From: an uncultured Porphyromonadaceae bacterium
Lineage (GTDB): Bacteria > Bacteroidota > Bacteroidia > Bacteroidales > Muribaculaceae
Length of the DNA: 61,483 nucleotides
Direction of reading: 5' to 3'
NCBI GenBank assembly: GCA_900541865.1
Contig: UQLO01000013.1
Coordinates: forward strand, 1-61,483
Positions 42,827 to 50,604 of the stretch are shown in pieces (within the stretch, counting starts at the first letter, position 1; each line of letters opens with the position of its first letter). Made by a program: the position numbers and the translations under genes. A model generated the notes under the pieces. It did no database searches, had not been told where the DNA came from, and was given only the letters and a program-made list of their open reading frames with translations.

Positions 42827-42913
42827 AATCGGCTCAAAACAGGCCTAAAAAGGGCAAAAATCGGCTCAACTTGAGCCGATTTTCCAAATAATTTAAGTAA
42901 TTTTGAGCCGATA
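42827..42913. promoter_or_regulatory. four operator-like TCGGCTCAA boxes upstream of the thioredoxin cassette
   Basis: AATCGGCTCAA occurs at 42827-42837 and within 42857-42869. Its inverse, TTGAGCCGATT, is at 42871-42883, and TTTTGAGCCGATA at 42901-42913. The middle pair forms a perfect 13-bp inverted repeat around one base. This is the shape of tandem operator sites for a dimeric regulator, in the divergent region between the thioredoxin cassette and lptF/G. Confidence 0.6.
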
Positions 42914-42977
42914 GCCTGCTTGATGTCCGGTTGGCGGCTCACTTGAAAAGGGTATTGTTGGGTAGCGGGAAAATGCG

Positions 42978-42985
42978 TAACTTTG
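42978..42985 (+). promoter_or_regulatory. -7 element (TAACTTTG) with TTG for lptF/G
   Basis: TAACTTTG is preceded by TTG at 42955-42957, a 20-nt spacer. It lies 23 nt upstream of the ATG at 43009, supporting that start over one at 42931. Confidence 0.65.
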
Positions 42986-43008
42986 CATCTGTATTAGCAA
43001 TAACGGAG

Positions 43009-44817
43009 ATGGCAGTAGTTAAACGTCTATATACTTATATGCTGCAGCGGTTTTTGCCGCTGTTTGCCATGACGTTTTTTATCTGCCTCTTCATCGTGAT
43101 GATGCAGTTTCTGTGGAAGAGTATCGACGACCTTGTGGGCAAGGGACTTGAGGTCAGCGTTATAGCCGAGCTTTTCTTCTATGCGGCCCTCACTATGGTT
43201 CCTATGGCACTCCCTCTGGCGGTGCTTTTGGCCTCGCTGATGGTCTTCGGTAATCTCGGCGAGAAATTCGAGCTTACGGCGATGAAGGCCTCCGGCATCT
43301 CGCTCTTCCGCATCATGCGTCCGCTGATTGTTTTCATGGGCTTGGTGGCCGTAGGTGCGTTTTTCTTTCAGAACAATGTGCTGCCGGTGGCCCAGACCAA
43401 GATGTGGACCCTGCTGTTCTCGGTGCGGCAGAAGTCGCCGGAGGTGGAAATTCCGGAGCGCAGTTTCTACGGCGCCATTCCCAACATGCAGCTCTATGTA
43501 GGCACCAAAAATGCCGAAACCGGCATGCTCTACGACATGCTCATCTACGACTTCAGCCGCGGGCAGGAGAACAGCCGCGTAATCCTTGCCGACTCGGGGC
43601 GTTTCAATTTCACCGAGGACCGCACGCGCCTCTTCCTTCACCTTCATTCGGGCGAACTCTTTGAAAATGTGCACGACAACGCCATGGGCGTCAGCAACAG
43701 CCGCTATCTGCCCTTCCGCCGCGAGCACTTCACCGACAAGCAGGTCTATTTTCCCTTCGACGCCAATTTCAACCGCGTCGACGAGGGTGGCCTTCGCAGC
43801 CAATATATAGGTCAGAACGTCAGCGAGTTGCGACATAGCATCGACTCTATCGGCCGGCGTGTCGACTCCATCGGCAACCGCTATGCCTCCGAAATACTCT
43901 CCATTCCATACTTCGGACTGAGCCCTACGGTGAGCCGCCTCACCGACAGCGGATATGCCCAGGTGCCTCGACGGCCCGTAGAGCTCTCGGTGCCGCTCGA
44001 TGTCGACTCTCTCTTTCAGGCTCCCAATCCCTCCTACGCCAAGAGCTATATCCAGCAGGCCCTCGCCAAGGCCCGCCGGCAGAAACAGGAATACCTCTAC
44101 CGCTCGATGGCACTGGCGGAGCAGGCCAAGCTGATGCGCCGCCACGACATCGAGATGCAGAAAAAATTCACACTCTCCTTTGCCTGCATAATCTTCTTCT
44201 TTATCGGCGCGCCCCTGGGCGCCATCATCAAGAAGGGCGGCTTGGGAACACCGCTTATCATCTCGGTGCTGCTCTTCATCGTGTACTTTATCATCGACAA
44301 TGCCGGCTACAAAATGGCCCGCGACGGCAAGACCGACGTTTGGGTAGGTATATGGCTGAGTTCCATGGTATTGCTGCCGCTGGGTGTGTTCTTCACCTAT
44401 AAGGCCGTGGGCGACTCGGCAGTGTTCAACTTCGACGCCTACGCCAACTTCTTCCGCCGCATCACCGGCCGCGAACCTGAGCGCTCGCTCGCCGTCAAGG
44501 AAGTGATAATGAACGAAGTCGACCCCGAAGAGGCCCTGGCGCGCCTGGAGGCTTTCCGCCAGGCCATTGTCGCCGAACAAAGGCGGCTCGGCGGACGTTG
44601 GGCAATAAGACGTATCTTTATGAGCGGCCCCGGCGCCGCACTAAAACCGCAGCTCAACGACTTGGTCGACTACCTCGCCGACAGCCGCTCCAAGCATGTG
44701 GTCAACCTGCTCAACCGCTATCCCTTCCGCATCACCTACCGACGGTTGCCGGCCATGCTGCAGACCACCGACCTGATTATAGAACGCATACGTAAAACCG
44801 AACATAACAACATATAA
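43009..44817 (+). CDS. LptF/LptG-type lipopolysaccharide export permease
   Basis: This 602-residue YjgP/YjgQ permease is part of the ABC machine that pulls LPS or lipid A glycan from the inner membrane. Hydrophobic helices lie at about 10-35, 45-75 and 90-125 (LPLFAMTFFICLFIVMMQFLW, MALPLAVLLASLMVFGNLGE). A large periplasmic beta-jellyroll-like domain follows, then C-terminal helices near 380-470 (FSLSFACIIFFFIGAPLGAIIKKGGLG-like). About 130 residues extend beyond the last helix, longer than proteobacterial members but usual in Bacteroidetes. Whether it acts as F or G is not decidable. Confidence 0.88.
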   Translation: MAVVKRLYTYMLQRFLPLFAMTFFICLFIVMMQFLWKSIDDLVGKGLEVSVIAELFFYAALTMVPMALPLAVLLASLMVFGNLGEKFELTAMKASGISLFRIMRPLIVFMGLVAVGAFFFQNNVLPVAQTKMWTLLFSVRQKSPEVEIPERSFYGAIPNMQLYVGTKNAETGMLYDMLIYDFSRGQENSRVILADSGRFNFTEDRTRLFLHLHSGELFENVHDNAMGVSNSRYLPFRREHFTDKQVYFPFDANFNRVDEGGLRSQYIGQNVSELRHSIDSIGRRVDSIGNRYASEILSIPYFGLSPTVSRLTDSGYAQVPRRPVELSVPLDVDSLFQAPNPSYAKSYIQQALAKARRQKQEYLYRSMALAEQAKLMRRHDIEMQKKFTLSFACIIFFFIGAPLGAIIKKGGLGTPLIISVLLFIVYFIIDNAGYKMARDGKTDVWVGIWLSSMVLLPLGVFFTYKAVGDSAVFNFDAYANFFRRITGREPERSLAVKEVIMNEVDPEEALARLEAFRQAIVAEQRRLGGRWAIRRIFMSGPGAALKPQLNDLVDYLADSRSKHVVNLLNRYPFRITYRRLPAMLQTTDLIIERIRKTEHNNI

Positions 44818-44825
44818 CATCGCAT

Positions 44826-46043
44826 ATGGACAACGAAATACGGCTTGACACCATCGCGGAGGCCATCGAGGACTTCCGCCAGGGCAAAATGGTGATTGTT
44901 GTCGACGACGAGGATCGCGAGAACGAGGGCGACCTCATTGTCGCCGCCGAGAAAATCACCCCGGAGCAAGTCAATTTCATGCTCAAAAACGCCCGAGGCG
45001 TGCTCTGCGTGCCTCTTACCATATCGCGCTGCCGCGAACTCGACCTTACCCGTCAGGTGGAGCAAAACACTTCAATGCTCGGCACACCCTTCACGGTGAC
45101 CGTCGATAAGCTCGAAGGCTGCACCACAGGTGTTTCCATCGAGGACCGCTGCGCCACAATCCGCGCACTGGCCGACCCCGACAGCACGCCCGACACCTTT
45201 GGCCGTCCCGGCCATATAAACCCACTCTACGCTCAGGATCAAGGCGTTCTGCGCCGCTGCGGCCACACCGAGGCCGCCGTCGATCTGGCCCGTCTGGCCG
45301 GTCTCCAGCCCGCGGCCGCCTTGATGGAAATAATGAGCGAGGACGGCACCATGGCCCGCCTGCCGGAGCTGCGCCGTCGCGCCGATGAGTGGGGTATGAA
45401 GCTCGTGTCGATACGCGACCTCATTGCTTATCGCCTTGAGAGCGAGCAGCTTGTCGAGCAAGGTGTCGAGGTCGATATGCCCACCGACTACGGCCATTTC
45501 CGCCTCATTCCCTTCCGCCAGAAGAGCAACGGTCTGGAGCACATAGCTATTATAAAGGGCGATGTCACCACCGACGAGCCCGTGCTGGTGCGCGTCCACT
45601 CGTCGTGCGCTACCGGCGACATCTTCGCTTCCAAGCGCTGCGACTGCGGCGAGCAACTCCACAAAGCCATGCAAATGATTGAGGCTGAGGGCCGCGGTGC
45701 CGTGGTATATCTTAACCAGGAGGGCCGCGGAATAGGTCTGATGGACAAGATACGCGCCTACAAACTCCAGGAGGAGGGCCTCGACACCGTCGAAGCCAAC
45801 ATTCACCTGGGTCACGAGGCCGACGAGCGCGACTACGGCGTAGGCGCACAGATTCTCAACATGCTGGGAATACGCAAGATGCGTCTGATGACCAATAACC
45901 CCGTCAAGCGTATCGGCCTCGAAGGTTATGGGCTGGAAGTGGTTGAGAACGTGCCCATCGAAGTGGCTCCCAACCCCTACAACCTGCGCTATATGCACAC
46001 CAAGAAGGCTCGCATGGGCCACGACCTCCATTCGGTAGAGTAA
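44826..46043 (+). CDS. ribBA: bifunctional 3,4-dihydroxy-2-butanone-4-phosphate synthase / GTP cyclohydrolase II
   Basis: This 405-residue cytosolic enzyme catalyses both entry reactions of riboflavin synthesis. The N-terminal RibB domain (about 1-205) has VVDDEDRENEGDLI near residue 25 and ARLAGLQPAAALMEIMSEDG. The RibA domain (about 206-405) has the zinc ligands in HSSCATGDIFASKRCDCGEQL (C261, C272, C274) and YLNQEGRGIGLMDKI. It begins 8 nt after the lptF/G gene. No FMN riboswitch is seen upstream. Confidence 0.95.
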   Translation: MDNEIRLDTIAEAIEDFRQGKMVIVVDDEDRENEGDLIVAAEKITPEQVNFMLKNARGVLCVPLTISRCRELDLTRQVEQNTSMLGTPFTVTVDKLEGCTTGVSIEDRCATIRALADPDSTPDTFGRPGHINPLYAQDQGVLRRCGHTEAAVDLARLAGLQPAAALMEIMSEDGTMARLPELRRRADEWGMKLVSIRDLIAYRLESEQLVEQGVEVDMPTDYGHFRLIPFRQKSNGLEHIAIIKGDVTTDEPVLVRVHSSCATGDIFASKRCDCGEQLHKAMQMIEAEGRGAVVYLNQEGRGIGLMDKIRAYKLQEEGLDTVEANIHLGHEADERDYGVGAQILNMLGIRKMRLMTNNPVKRIGLEGYGLEVVENVPIEVAPNPYNLRYMHTKKARMGHDLHSVE

Positions 46044-46049
46044 AGGCTT

Positions 46050-46595
46050 ATGGAAGAGCAAATTCGACAGCAGCTTGCCGACAGCGGCGAGCGCCTGGCG
46101 CGCGCTGCCGCCGAAATGCGGCAGGGCAAATGCACGCCGGAAAATTTCTTTAACGAAGCCGCAGTCCACATGCAGTTGCTGCAGGGCGTAGGGCTGGCCG
46201 ACGATGCCTTCGCCACAGGCGTGATGGCTCTGCTGACGGCCTTCGGCGCACGGTTCAACCCCGTGGAGCACAAGGCGGTCTACCTCTCGATGCTACTCCA
46301 GACGGCAATGGCGGGCGCTATGGCAGCAAACATCGCGGCGCAGAAAGGCGACAGCTTCGCCACCGGCCACTACGAAGCCATCGACGGTGAACTCGGCCCG
46401 CTTGTGCTGGCGAGCTACCGCGAACTCGACGGTGCGGAAGTGGTGCCGGAAATGTACCGCGCGCCCTTCGAGTCGCTCGCCGACTTCGTCGACGTCTCCG
46501 CCACCTTTCAGGACAAGCCCATAGCGGCCACCCTCGCCCCGGACATACTCTACGACATCGCTTCGCGCCTCACTGCGATGGGCGTGATAGAGTAG
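46050..46595 (+). CDS. hypothetical protein downstream of ribBA
   Basis: This 181-residue protein is mostly helical and neutral to acidic, with no signal peptide or transmembrane helix beyond an alanine-rich stretch (LLQTAMAGAMAANIAAQ, about 90-106). I do not recognise a family. It starts 6 nt after ribBA on the same strand and probably shares its transcript. The convergent hairpin at 46618 follows. Confidence 0.5.
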   Translation: MEEQIRQQLADSGERLARAAAEMRQGKCTPENFFNEAAVHMQLLQGVGLADDAFATGVMALLTAFGARFNPVEHKAVYLSMLLQTAMAGAMAANIAAQKGDSFATGHYEAIDGELGPLVLASYRELDGAEVVPEMYRAPFESLADFVDVSATFQDKPIAATLAPDILYDIASRLTAMGVIE

Positions 46596-46617
46596 GGGCG
46601 GAATGGTCAAAGAGATA

Positions 46618-46657
46618 AATCGGGATAAATCGCGTTGCATCGCGATTTATCCCGATT
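46618..46657. terminator. bidirectional hairpin between convergent genes
   Basis: A perfect 17-bp inverted repeat (AATCGGGATAAATCGCG and its complement) surrounds a 6-nt loop TTGCAT. It lies between the ends of the convergent genes at 46595 and 46669, next to AATTGAT heptamers, and may serve both as a terminator. Confidence 0.55.
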
Positions 46658-46660
46658 ATT

Positions 46661-46683
46661 ATCAATTATCAATTATCAATTCC
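46661..46683. repeat. ATTATCA heptamer repeats overlapping a gene end
   Basis: Three to four ATTATCA units lie at the end of the DUF4919 gene. Its last codons and stop (GATAATTGA in the minus-strand sense) are built from the repeat. Confidence 0.65.
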
Positions 46684-47415
46684 CTCGGCGGCTTCGCCAA
46701 GCTCGGCGGGATGCTTGATAAAGTACTGGCGGAGCATCTCGGCAATGTCGAAATAGTAGCCGGTGGGATCGGAGGCCGTGCGCGGATTGACTATGATATA
46801 GTCGAAGTAGGGCGGCTCGAAGCGCTGACCCGTGGCCGTGATGCCCGAGAGGTTCAGAAAGTCGTATTCGTGCTGCGGATAGACCACCGTCCAGGCATTT
46901 TCGGCGTCGACGCCGGTGCCGGAGGCGGCTATTACGAGCAGGAGGTGGTTGAGTTTGTACTGCCAGATTTTAGCAAGGTCGTACTTGCGGTTCTGCTCGT
47001 AGACGTAGATTCGGTTTGTAAGCTGGCGGAGGTCGACGGGATTATCTGCAATGACCTGATTGGCATAGCTTTGCATTTTCTCGCGGTCGGCGCGGGTGCG
47101 GTTGGTTTTGGCGTAGACCGGAATGAGCTCCTCCTGCAAAGTGGGATTTGGCGAGCCCCGGTACGGGTCGTAATCTTCCTGAAAGAGAGTGCCGTAGTAG
47201 AAATACTGGAACTCCTGGGCGGTCATGGTGGTGTCGTTTTCCATGAAAGCGCGCAGCAGCTTGGGGTAGTAGTACTGCGACGTTTCGTCGGTGCTTTCGC
47301 GTGCTATAGCCTCCAGGTCCGGGCGTCCGAGCTCCTGGCGAGCGGTGCTTCGTGGCGCGGCCCAAGCGCCGAGCCACACCAGCAGGGCCATTGTCAGAAA
47401 AACCGCCTTCCTCAT
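46669..47415 (-). CDS. DUF4919 domain protein
   Basis: This 248-residue exported protein has a signal peptide (about residues 1-19, ending AWAAP). The DUF4919 hallmarks are YYYPKLLRAFMENDTTMTAQEFQYFYYGTLFQEDYDPY, then AWTVVYPQHEYDFLNL. The function is unknown. Its start overlaps the upstream membrane-protein gene by 4 nt (ATGA). Its stop lies within AT-rich heptamer repeats, so the last few residues may have been replaced by the repeat. Confidence 0.65.
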   Translation of the reverse strand: MRKAVFLTMALLVWLGAWAAPRSTARQELGRPDLEAIARESTDETSQYYYPKLLRAFMENDTTMTAQEFQYFYYGTLFQEDYDPYRGSPNPTLQEELIPVYAKTNRTRADREKMQSYANQVIADNPVDLRQLTNRIYVYEQNRKYDLAKIWQYKLNHLLLVIAASGTGVDAENAWTVVYPQHEYDFLNLSGITATGQRFEPPYFDYIIVNPRTASDPTGYYFDIAEMLRQYFIKHPAELGEAAEGIDN

Positions 47416-47924
47416 TGTGCCGCTCCTGCGCTTATGGCACCGAGCACGGCAACCGTGGTTATGGCAACTATCGAAGTGCCTACTATCACCGGGAGGCCTC
47501 GCGAGGCCACAAAGTTGACAAATTCGCCCGAGGCAATGCTGTAGTGGGGCCCCGAGGGAAGCCGCATATATGCCACCGCGCCCAGGACGGTGCCTATTGC
47601 CGAGCCAAGAATGGCGCCTCCGGCACCGGGCCAGAGCAGCACACCCACGAAAGCGCCGGCAGCGGCGCCGCCGGCTGTGTAGCCGCGGGCTGCACGGCGG
47701 TCGTGGCCGTCGCCGGCCATAAGGTAGCGCAGGCCGAGCACTATGGCAGTGGCCACACCCCAGAAGACGAGCTCGCGGGTATGGATGCCGGTACCTCCGC
47801 TGCAGTGTGCGCAAATCATTGCGCCATAGGCTATAAGAGCCGACGAAACGCGGCGGACAAAACAGGCCGCGAGCGCGATGGCGCATAGGGCCAAGGTGAG
47901 TATCTGGAGGGCTGAAAAATCCAT
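47412..47924 (-). CDS. glycine-rich membrane protein
   Basis: This 170-residue protein has about four hydrophobic segments, including a Gly/Ala-rich pair (GYTAGGAAAGAFVGVLLWPGAGGAILGSAIGTVLGAVAYM) with glycine-zipper character. No family is assigned. It is upstream of and overlaps the DUF4919 gene by 4 nt, so the two form an operon. The ATG at 47924 (MDFSALQ) is preferred over 47945. Confidence 0.5.
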   Translation of the reverse strand: MDFSALQILTLALCAIALAACFVRRVSSALIAYGAMICAHCSGGTGIHTRELVFWGVATAIVLGLRYLMAGDGHDRRAARGYTAGGAAAGAFVGVLLWPGAGGAILGSAIGTVLGAVAYMRLPSGPHYSIASGEFVNFVASRGLPVIVGTSIVAITTVAVLGAISAGAAQ

Positions 47925-48045
47925 TTGTGTCGTTTTTAGGCTCACAAAGGTAACAAAATATACCCATAATGCCTACCTGAAGCAGTCCCTTTTATTGTTT
48001 TTTAAAACTTGCGCGCCGGGTCGGCGTTTTTTTGTTGCTTTTTCG

Positions 48046-48053
48046 TAATTTTG
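48046..48053 (+). promoter_or_regulatory. -7 element (TAATTTTG) for the sigma-factor operon
   Basis: TAATTTTG lies 36 nt upstream of the ATG at 48090 and overlaps a longer in-frame start at 48009, which is therefore rejected. Confidence 0.55.
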
Positions 48054-48089
48054 CGTGTAACGTTGCCGGCTGATGCGTGTATATTAAGT

Positions 48090-48584
48090 ATGATAACCGA
48101 GAAGGAGTTTTCCCAACTTGCCCTGGAGCTGCGTCCGAGGCTGCTGCGCACCGCCGCCGGTGTACTCGGAGTGTCGTCGGCGGCCTGCGAGGACGTGGTA
48201 CAGGATACCCTTCTCAAACTGTGGGACATACGCTCCCAGATCGACCGCTACCGCTCGGTCGAAGCTCTTGCGTGCGTAATAGCTCACCGCCTTGCCCTCA
48301 ACGTTGTGCGCGCCTCAGCGACCGGACGCTTCGTGGAGCTCGAACTCTGCACGGCGGCCACGCCCGGCCCGGAGGACGAGTACCTTAGCGGCGAGCGTGC
48401 CCGGCGCCTCGACGCCGTGCTGGCCTCGCTGCCCGAGGCCCAGCAGACGCTGATTCGCCTGCGCCACATCGAGGGCTACGACAATGCCTCTATAGCCTCT
48501 TTGCTGGGCACTACCGAAGGCGCCGTCCGCACTGCCTTATGCCGGGCCCGGCGCCGGGTGGCAAATGTGTTCGGCGTTAATTAA
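48090..48584 (+). CDS. ECF-type sigma-70 family RNA polymerase sigma factor
   Basis: This 164-residue sigma factor has region 2 (about 5-70: LALELRPRLLRTAAGVLG, AACEDVVQDTLLKLWDI) and region 4 (about 105-160: LPEAQQTLIRLRHIEGYDNASIASLLGTTEGAVRTALCRARRR). Size and two-region layout match the extracytoplasmic-function group. The next gene encodes a single-pass membrane protein likely to be its anti-sigma factor. No TonB receptor of the SusC type follows, so this is not an ordinary PUL sigma pair. Confidence 0.88.
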   Translation: MITEKEFSQLALELRPRLLRTAAGVLGVSSAACEDVVQDTLLKLWDIRSQIDRYRSVEALACVIAHRLALNVVRASATGRFVELELCTAATPGPEDEYLSGERARRLDAVLASLPEAQQTLIRLRHIEGYDNASIASLLGTTEGAVRTALCRARRRVANVFGVN

Positions 48585-48607
48585 TCTCTCCAACCCAAAA
48601 AACGGAA

Positions 48608-49153
48608 ATGAACAGAAAACAAGCTCAATATCACCCCGGCCTCTCGCCCGACGCCCTGCGCGGCCTCGCTGCCGCCTTCCTCGCCGGCGCCACCACGCCC
48701 GAGCAGGAGCGCAGCCTCTACGCCGCCTACGCCGCCGCCCCCGAGGGTTCTCTGCCTCCCGACCTTGAGAATATGCGCGCCATGTTCGCCTGGTATTCCG
48801 GCCTTGAGGGCAAGGCGCCCAAGAGCCGTCGCGTCCCCCGGCTGCGCATTGTGGGCATAGCGGCCGCTGTGGCGGCGCTGGCCGCGGTCGGCACTGCTCT
48901 GGTCGGCATAGGCGGCAGAGAGCCGTCGCATCAGCCGCATGCCGAGTACTCCACTTTCTCGGGCAGCTACGTTGTGCGCGACGGCGAGGTCATCGACGAC
49001 CTGCCCACCATCTACGACGATATAATTACCGCCGAACGTCTCAGCGACAGCATATCGCGTGCCGCCGACGACTCTCTGGTCATCGAAGAAGCAATACGCA
49101 CCATTCCCGACCGGGAAGAGGCTTCCGCCCTCCGCACCTTAATTTTTGAGTAG
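48608..49153 (+). CDS. putative anti-sigma factor (single-pass membrane protein)
   Basis: This 181-residue protein has a cytoplasmic helical N-terminus (residues 1-78, with ALRGLAAAFLAGATTPEQERSLY), one transmembrane helix (about 81-102) and a periplasmic tail of about 75 residues, acidic at its end. This topology and position directly after an ECF sigma gene support an anti-sigma role; sequence alone does not prove it. The following gene starts 2 nt later. Confidence 0.6.
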   Translation: MNRKQAQYHPGLSPDALRGLAAAFLAGATTPEQERSLYAAYAAAPEGSLPPDLENMRAMFAWYSGLEGKAPKSRRVPRLRIVGIAAAVAALAAVGTALVGIGGREPSHQPHAEYSTFSGSYVVRDGEVIDDLPTIYDDIITAERLSDSISRAADDSLVIEEAIRTIPDREEASALRTLIFE

Positions 49154-49155
49154 AC

Positions 49156-49533
49156 ATGAAACCTCTTGCATTCCTCATCCCCGCAGCTCTTGGCGCGGCT
49201 TTCGCGGCTCAGGCGCAGGAGCATATCGAGGCCGTTCTGAACGAAGTATCGAGTATGCCCGGCGCAAACCTCACCTACACCGAGCGGCGCGACGACGACC
49301 ATCGCCTCTACCGCTCCGTCACGGTGCTCACCATGGCCGACAACGAGGTCTACAGCCGATTCCGCCAAGCCTTCCACCAAGACCGCGAGCTGACATATCT
49401 GGCCATAATGGGTCAGAACTCGTCGAATTTCCGCTTTCGCGACGATAGCGGCCAAAGTCTCTACTCCCTCACCTACGATCCCGAAAAAGGCTCCTTCACC
49501 TTCTTCAAACAGTGGGTCAGGGACGACGACTAA
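49156..49533 (+). CDS. small secreted protein of the sigma operon (possibly DUF5024-like)
   Basis: This 125-residue protein has a signal peptide (about residues 1-20, ending AQAQ) and a compact mixed fold (LTYTERRDDDHRLYRSVTVLTMADNEVYSRFRQAFHQDRE). It resembles small secreted proteins found beside sigma/anti-sigma pairs in Bacteroides (DUF5024-like), but I am not certain of the family. It may be the sensed or regulated exported partner. Its stop overlaps the convergent DUF4112 gene's stop by 4 nt. Confidence 0.5.
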   Translation: MKPLAFLIPAALGAAFAAQAQEHIEAVLNEVSSMPGANLTYTERRDDDHRLYRSVTVLTMADNEVYSRFRQAFHQDRELTYLAIMGQNSSNFRFRDDSGQSLYSLTYDPEKGSFTFFKQWVRDDD

Positions 49534-50072
49534 AACAAAGATTTTACGGCCCTCACGCCGGCCACAACCATATCGAAGAAGAAAATCCACGAGGCGGCAA
49601 TCACCACGGCCAGGGCAGCCAGGCAGCCGGCGCGTATGTTGATTTCGCGCATAGTGGCCGGGTCGCGGTCGATAAAGCCGTTGCAGAGCCGGTGGGCGAT
49701 TTTGTTGGATTTGTGGAGGGCGTCGGCGATGTCGCCCACACCGGGAATTAGCCCAAGCAGCCAGTCTATTATAATTGTGAAAAGTATTGCGGCCACCAGA
49801 CGCGGCGACTTTATGCGCACTGCCGCCAGATGAAGCACCGGCAGTGCGGCCAGGGCCGACACGGTGTCGCCCGCGGCGGGGAAGGCCAGGCCGATGAGGG
49901 GATCGAGAAACCAGTCGTCCATAAGGCGGCGCACACCGTCGGCCACCCGGTAGGACCACGAAGCGCGAATGCCGTCGCTGCGCTCGGTTTGGGCGCGTTG
50001 CATGCGGTCGGCCTTTTCGGCCAACCGCAGGAAGGAGTCGGACTCCGCCGGCTTGAGAAAAGCGCCGTTCAT
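49530..50072 (-). CDS. DUF4112 membrane protein
   Basis: This 180-residue protein has three hydrophobic segments. It carries the paired DUF4112 motifs: FLDPLIGLAFPAAGDTVSAL near residue 60-80, and IIIDWLLGLIPGVGDIADAL near 100-125. The family has no known function. It is last in a minus-strand operon of four genes and overlaps the 40-residue gene by 4 nt (ATGA). The ATG at 50072 (MNGAFLK) is preferred to one 144 nt upstream, which would overlap two neighbours. Confidence 0.7.
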   Translation of the reverse strand: MNGAFLKPAESDSFLRLAEKADRMQRAQTERSDGIRASWSYRVADGVRRLMDDWFLDPLIGLAFPAAGDTVSALAALPVLHLAAVRIKSPRLVAAILFTIIIDWLLGLIPGVGDIADALHKSNKIAHRLCNGFIDRDPATMREINIRAGCLAALAVVIAASWIFFFDMVVAGVRAVKSLF

Positions 50073-50191
50073 GCCGCTCCTCCCCAGCGTCCCATGGCCC
50101 AAAGCACCACCAGAGCATAGACAATCATAGCGGCCGCTCCTTTGACAAAGAGCAGAGTCATGGTCCGGTCGTTCTTCTCTTCCTTTTTCAT
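50069..50191 (-). CDS. 40-residue single-pass membrane microprotein
   Basis: This frame encodes a short charged N-terminus (MKKEEKNDRT) and one hydrophobic helix (LLFVKGAAAMIVYALVVLWAMG). It overlaps both neighbours with ATGA junctions: its ATG with the coiled-coil gene's stop, its stop with the DUF4112 start. That double coupling argues strongly that it is translated. Confidence 0.55.
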   Translation of the reverse strand: MKKEEKNDRTMTLLFVKGAAAMIVYALVVLWAMGRWGGAA

Positions 50192-50598
50192 CCGAGCATC
50201 TTGGCCACCATGGCATCGAAATTGGCCTGCGTGCCGGCCAGCAGCTCCATTACCATTGTGCGGCGCCGGCTGTTGTCGTCGGTGAGCTCGCCGTCGACGA
50301 GCTCGAGGGCCTTCTCCATAGCCATGTCGAGGCGGTTCTGGATGCGGTCGAGCTGCTGCCCGAAGACGGGGATAAGAGTCTGACGCAGCGCAACATCGTT
50401 GTTGGCCTGCGCGACGGCCAGCTGGAGCTCGTTGTCGAGGCGCTTCATCTCGAGCTCTATCTTGCCGCGCACGGCCTCCAGCTCCGTGAGCGAGCGCATC
50501 GCCGTGGTGAGGGTTTCGCCGAGGGTGGCGATGAGCTCGTTGCTGCTGCGCACCAGGGCGCTGCTTTCGTTGAGGGATGAGGGTAGGTTACTATTCAT
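50188..50598 (-). CDS. coiled-coil protein of the DUF4112 operon
   Basis: This 136-residue, wholly helical protein has heptad character throughout (ELIATLGETLTTAMRSLTELEAVRGKIELEMKRLDNELQLAVAQANND). No transmembrane segment is seen. I recognise no family. It lies between the 388-residue membrane protein (6-nt gap) and the 40-residue microprotein (4-nt overlap). Confidence 0.55.
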   Translation of the reverse strand: MNSNLPSSLNESSALVRSSNELIATLGETLTTAMRSLTELEAVRGKIELEMKRLDNELQLAVAQANNDVALRQTLIPVFGQQLDRIQNRLDMAMEKALELVDGELTDDNSRRRTMVMELLAGTQANFDAMVAKMLG

Positions 50599-50604
50599 TG
50601 CAAA

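Noticed and set aside
42721..42942. Longer thioredoxin with a 74-residue N-terminal extension
   Set aside because: The extension reads through the operator-like inverted repeats and has no signal peptide or family match; ATG at 42720 gives the canonical thioredoxin.
44780..44826. FMN riboswitch upstream of ribBA
   Set aside because: The gap to lptF/G is only 8 nt and no RFN-element core is present.
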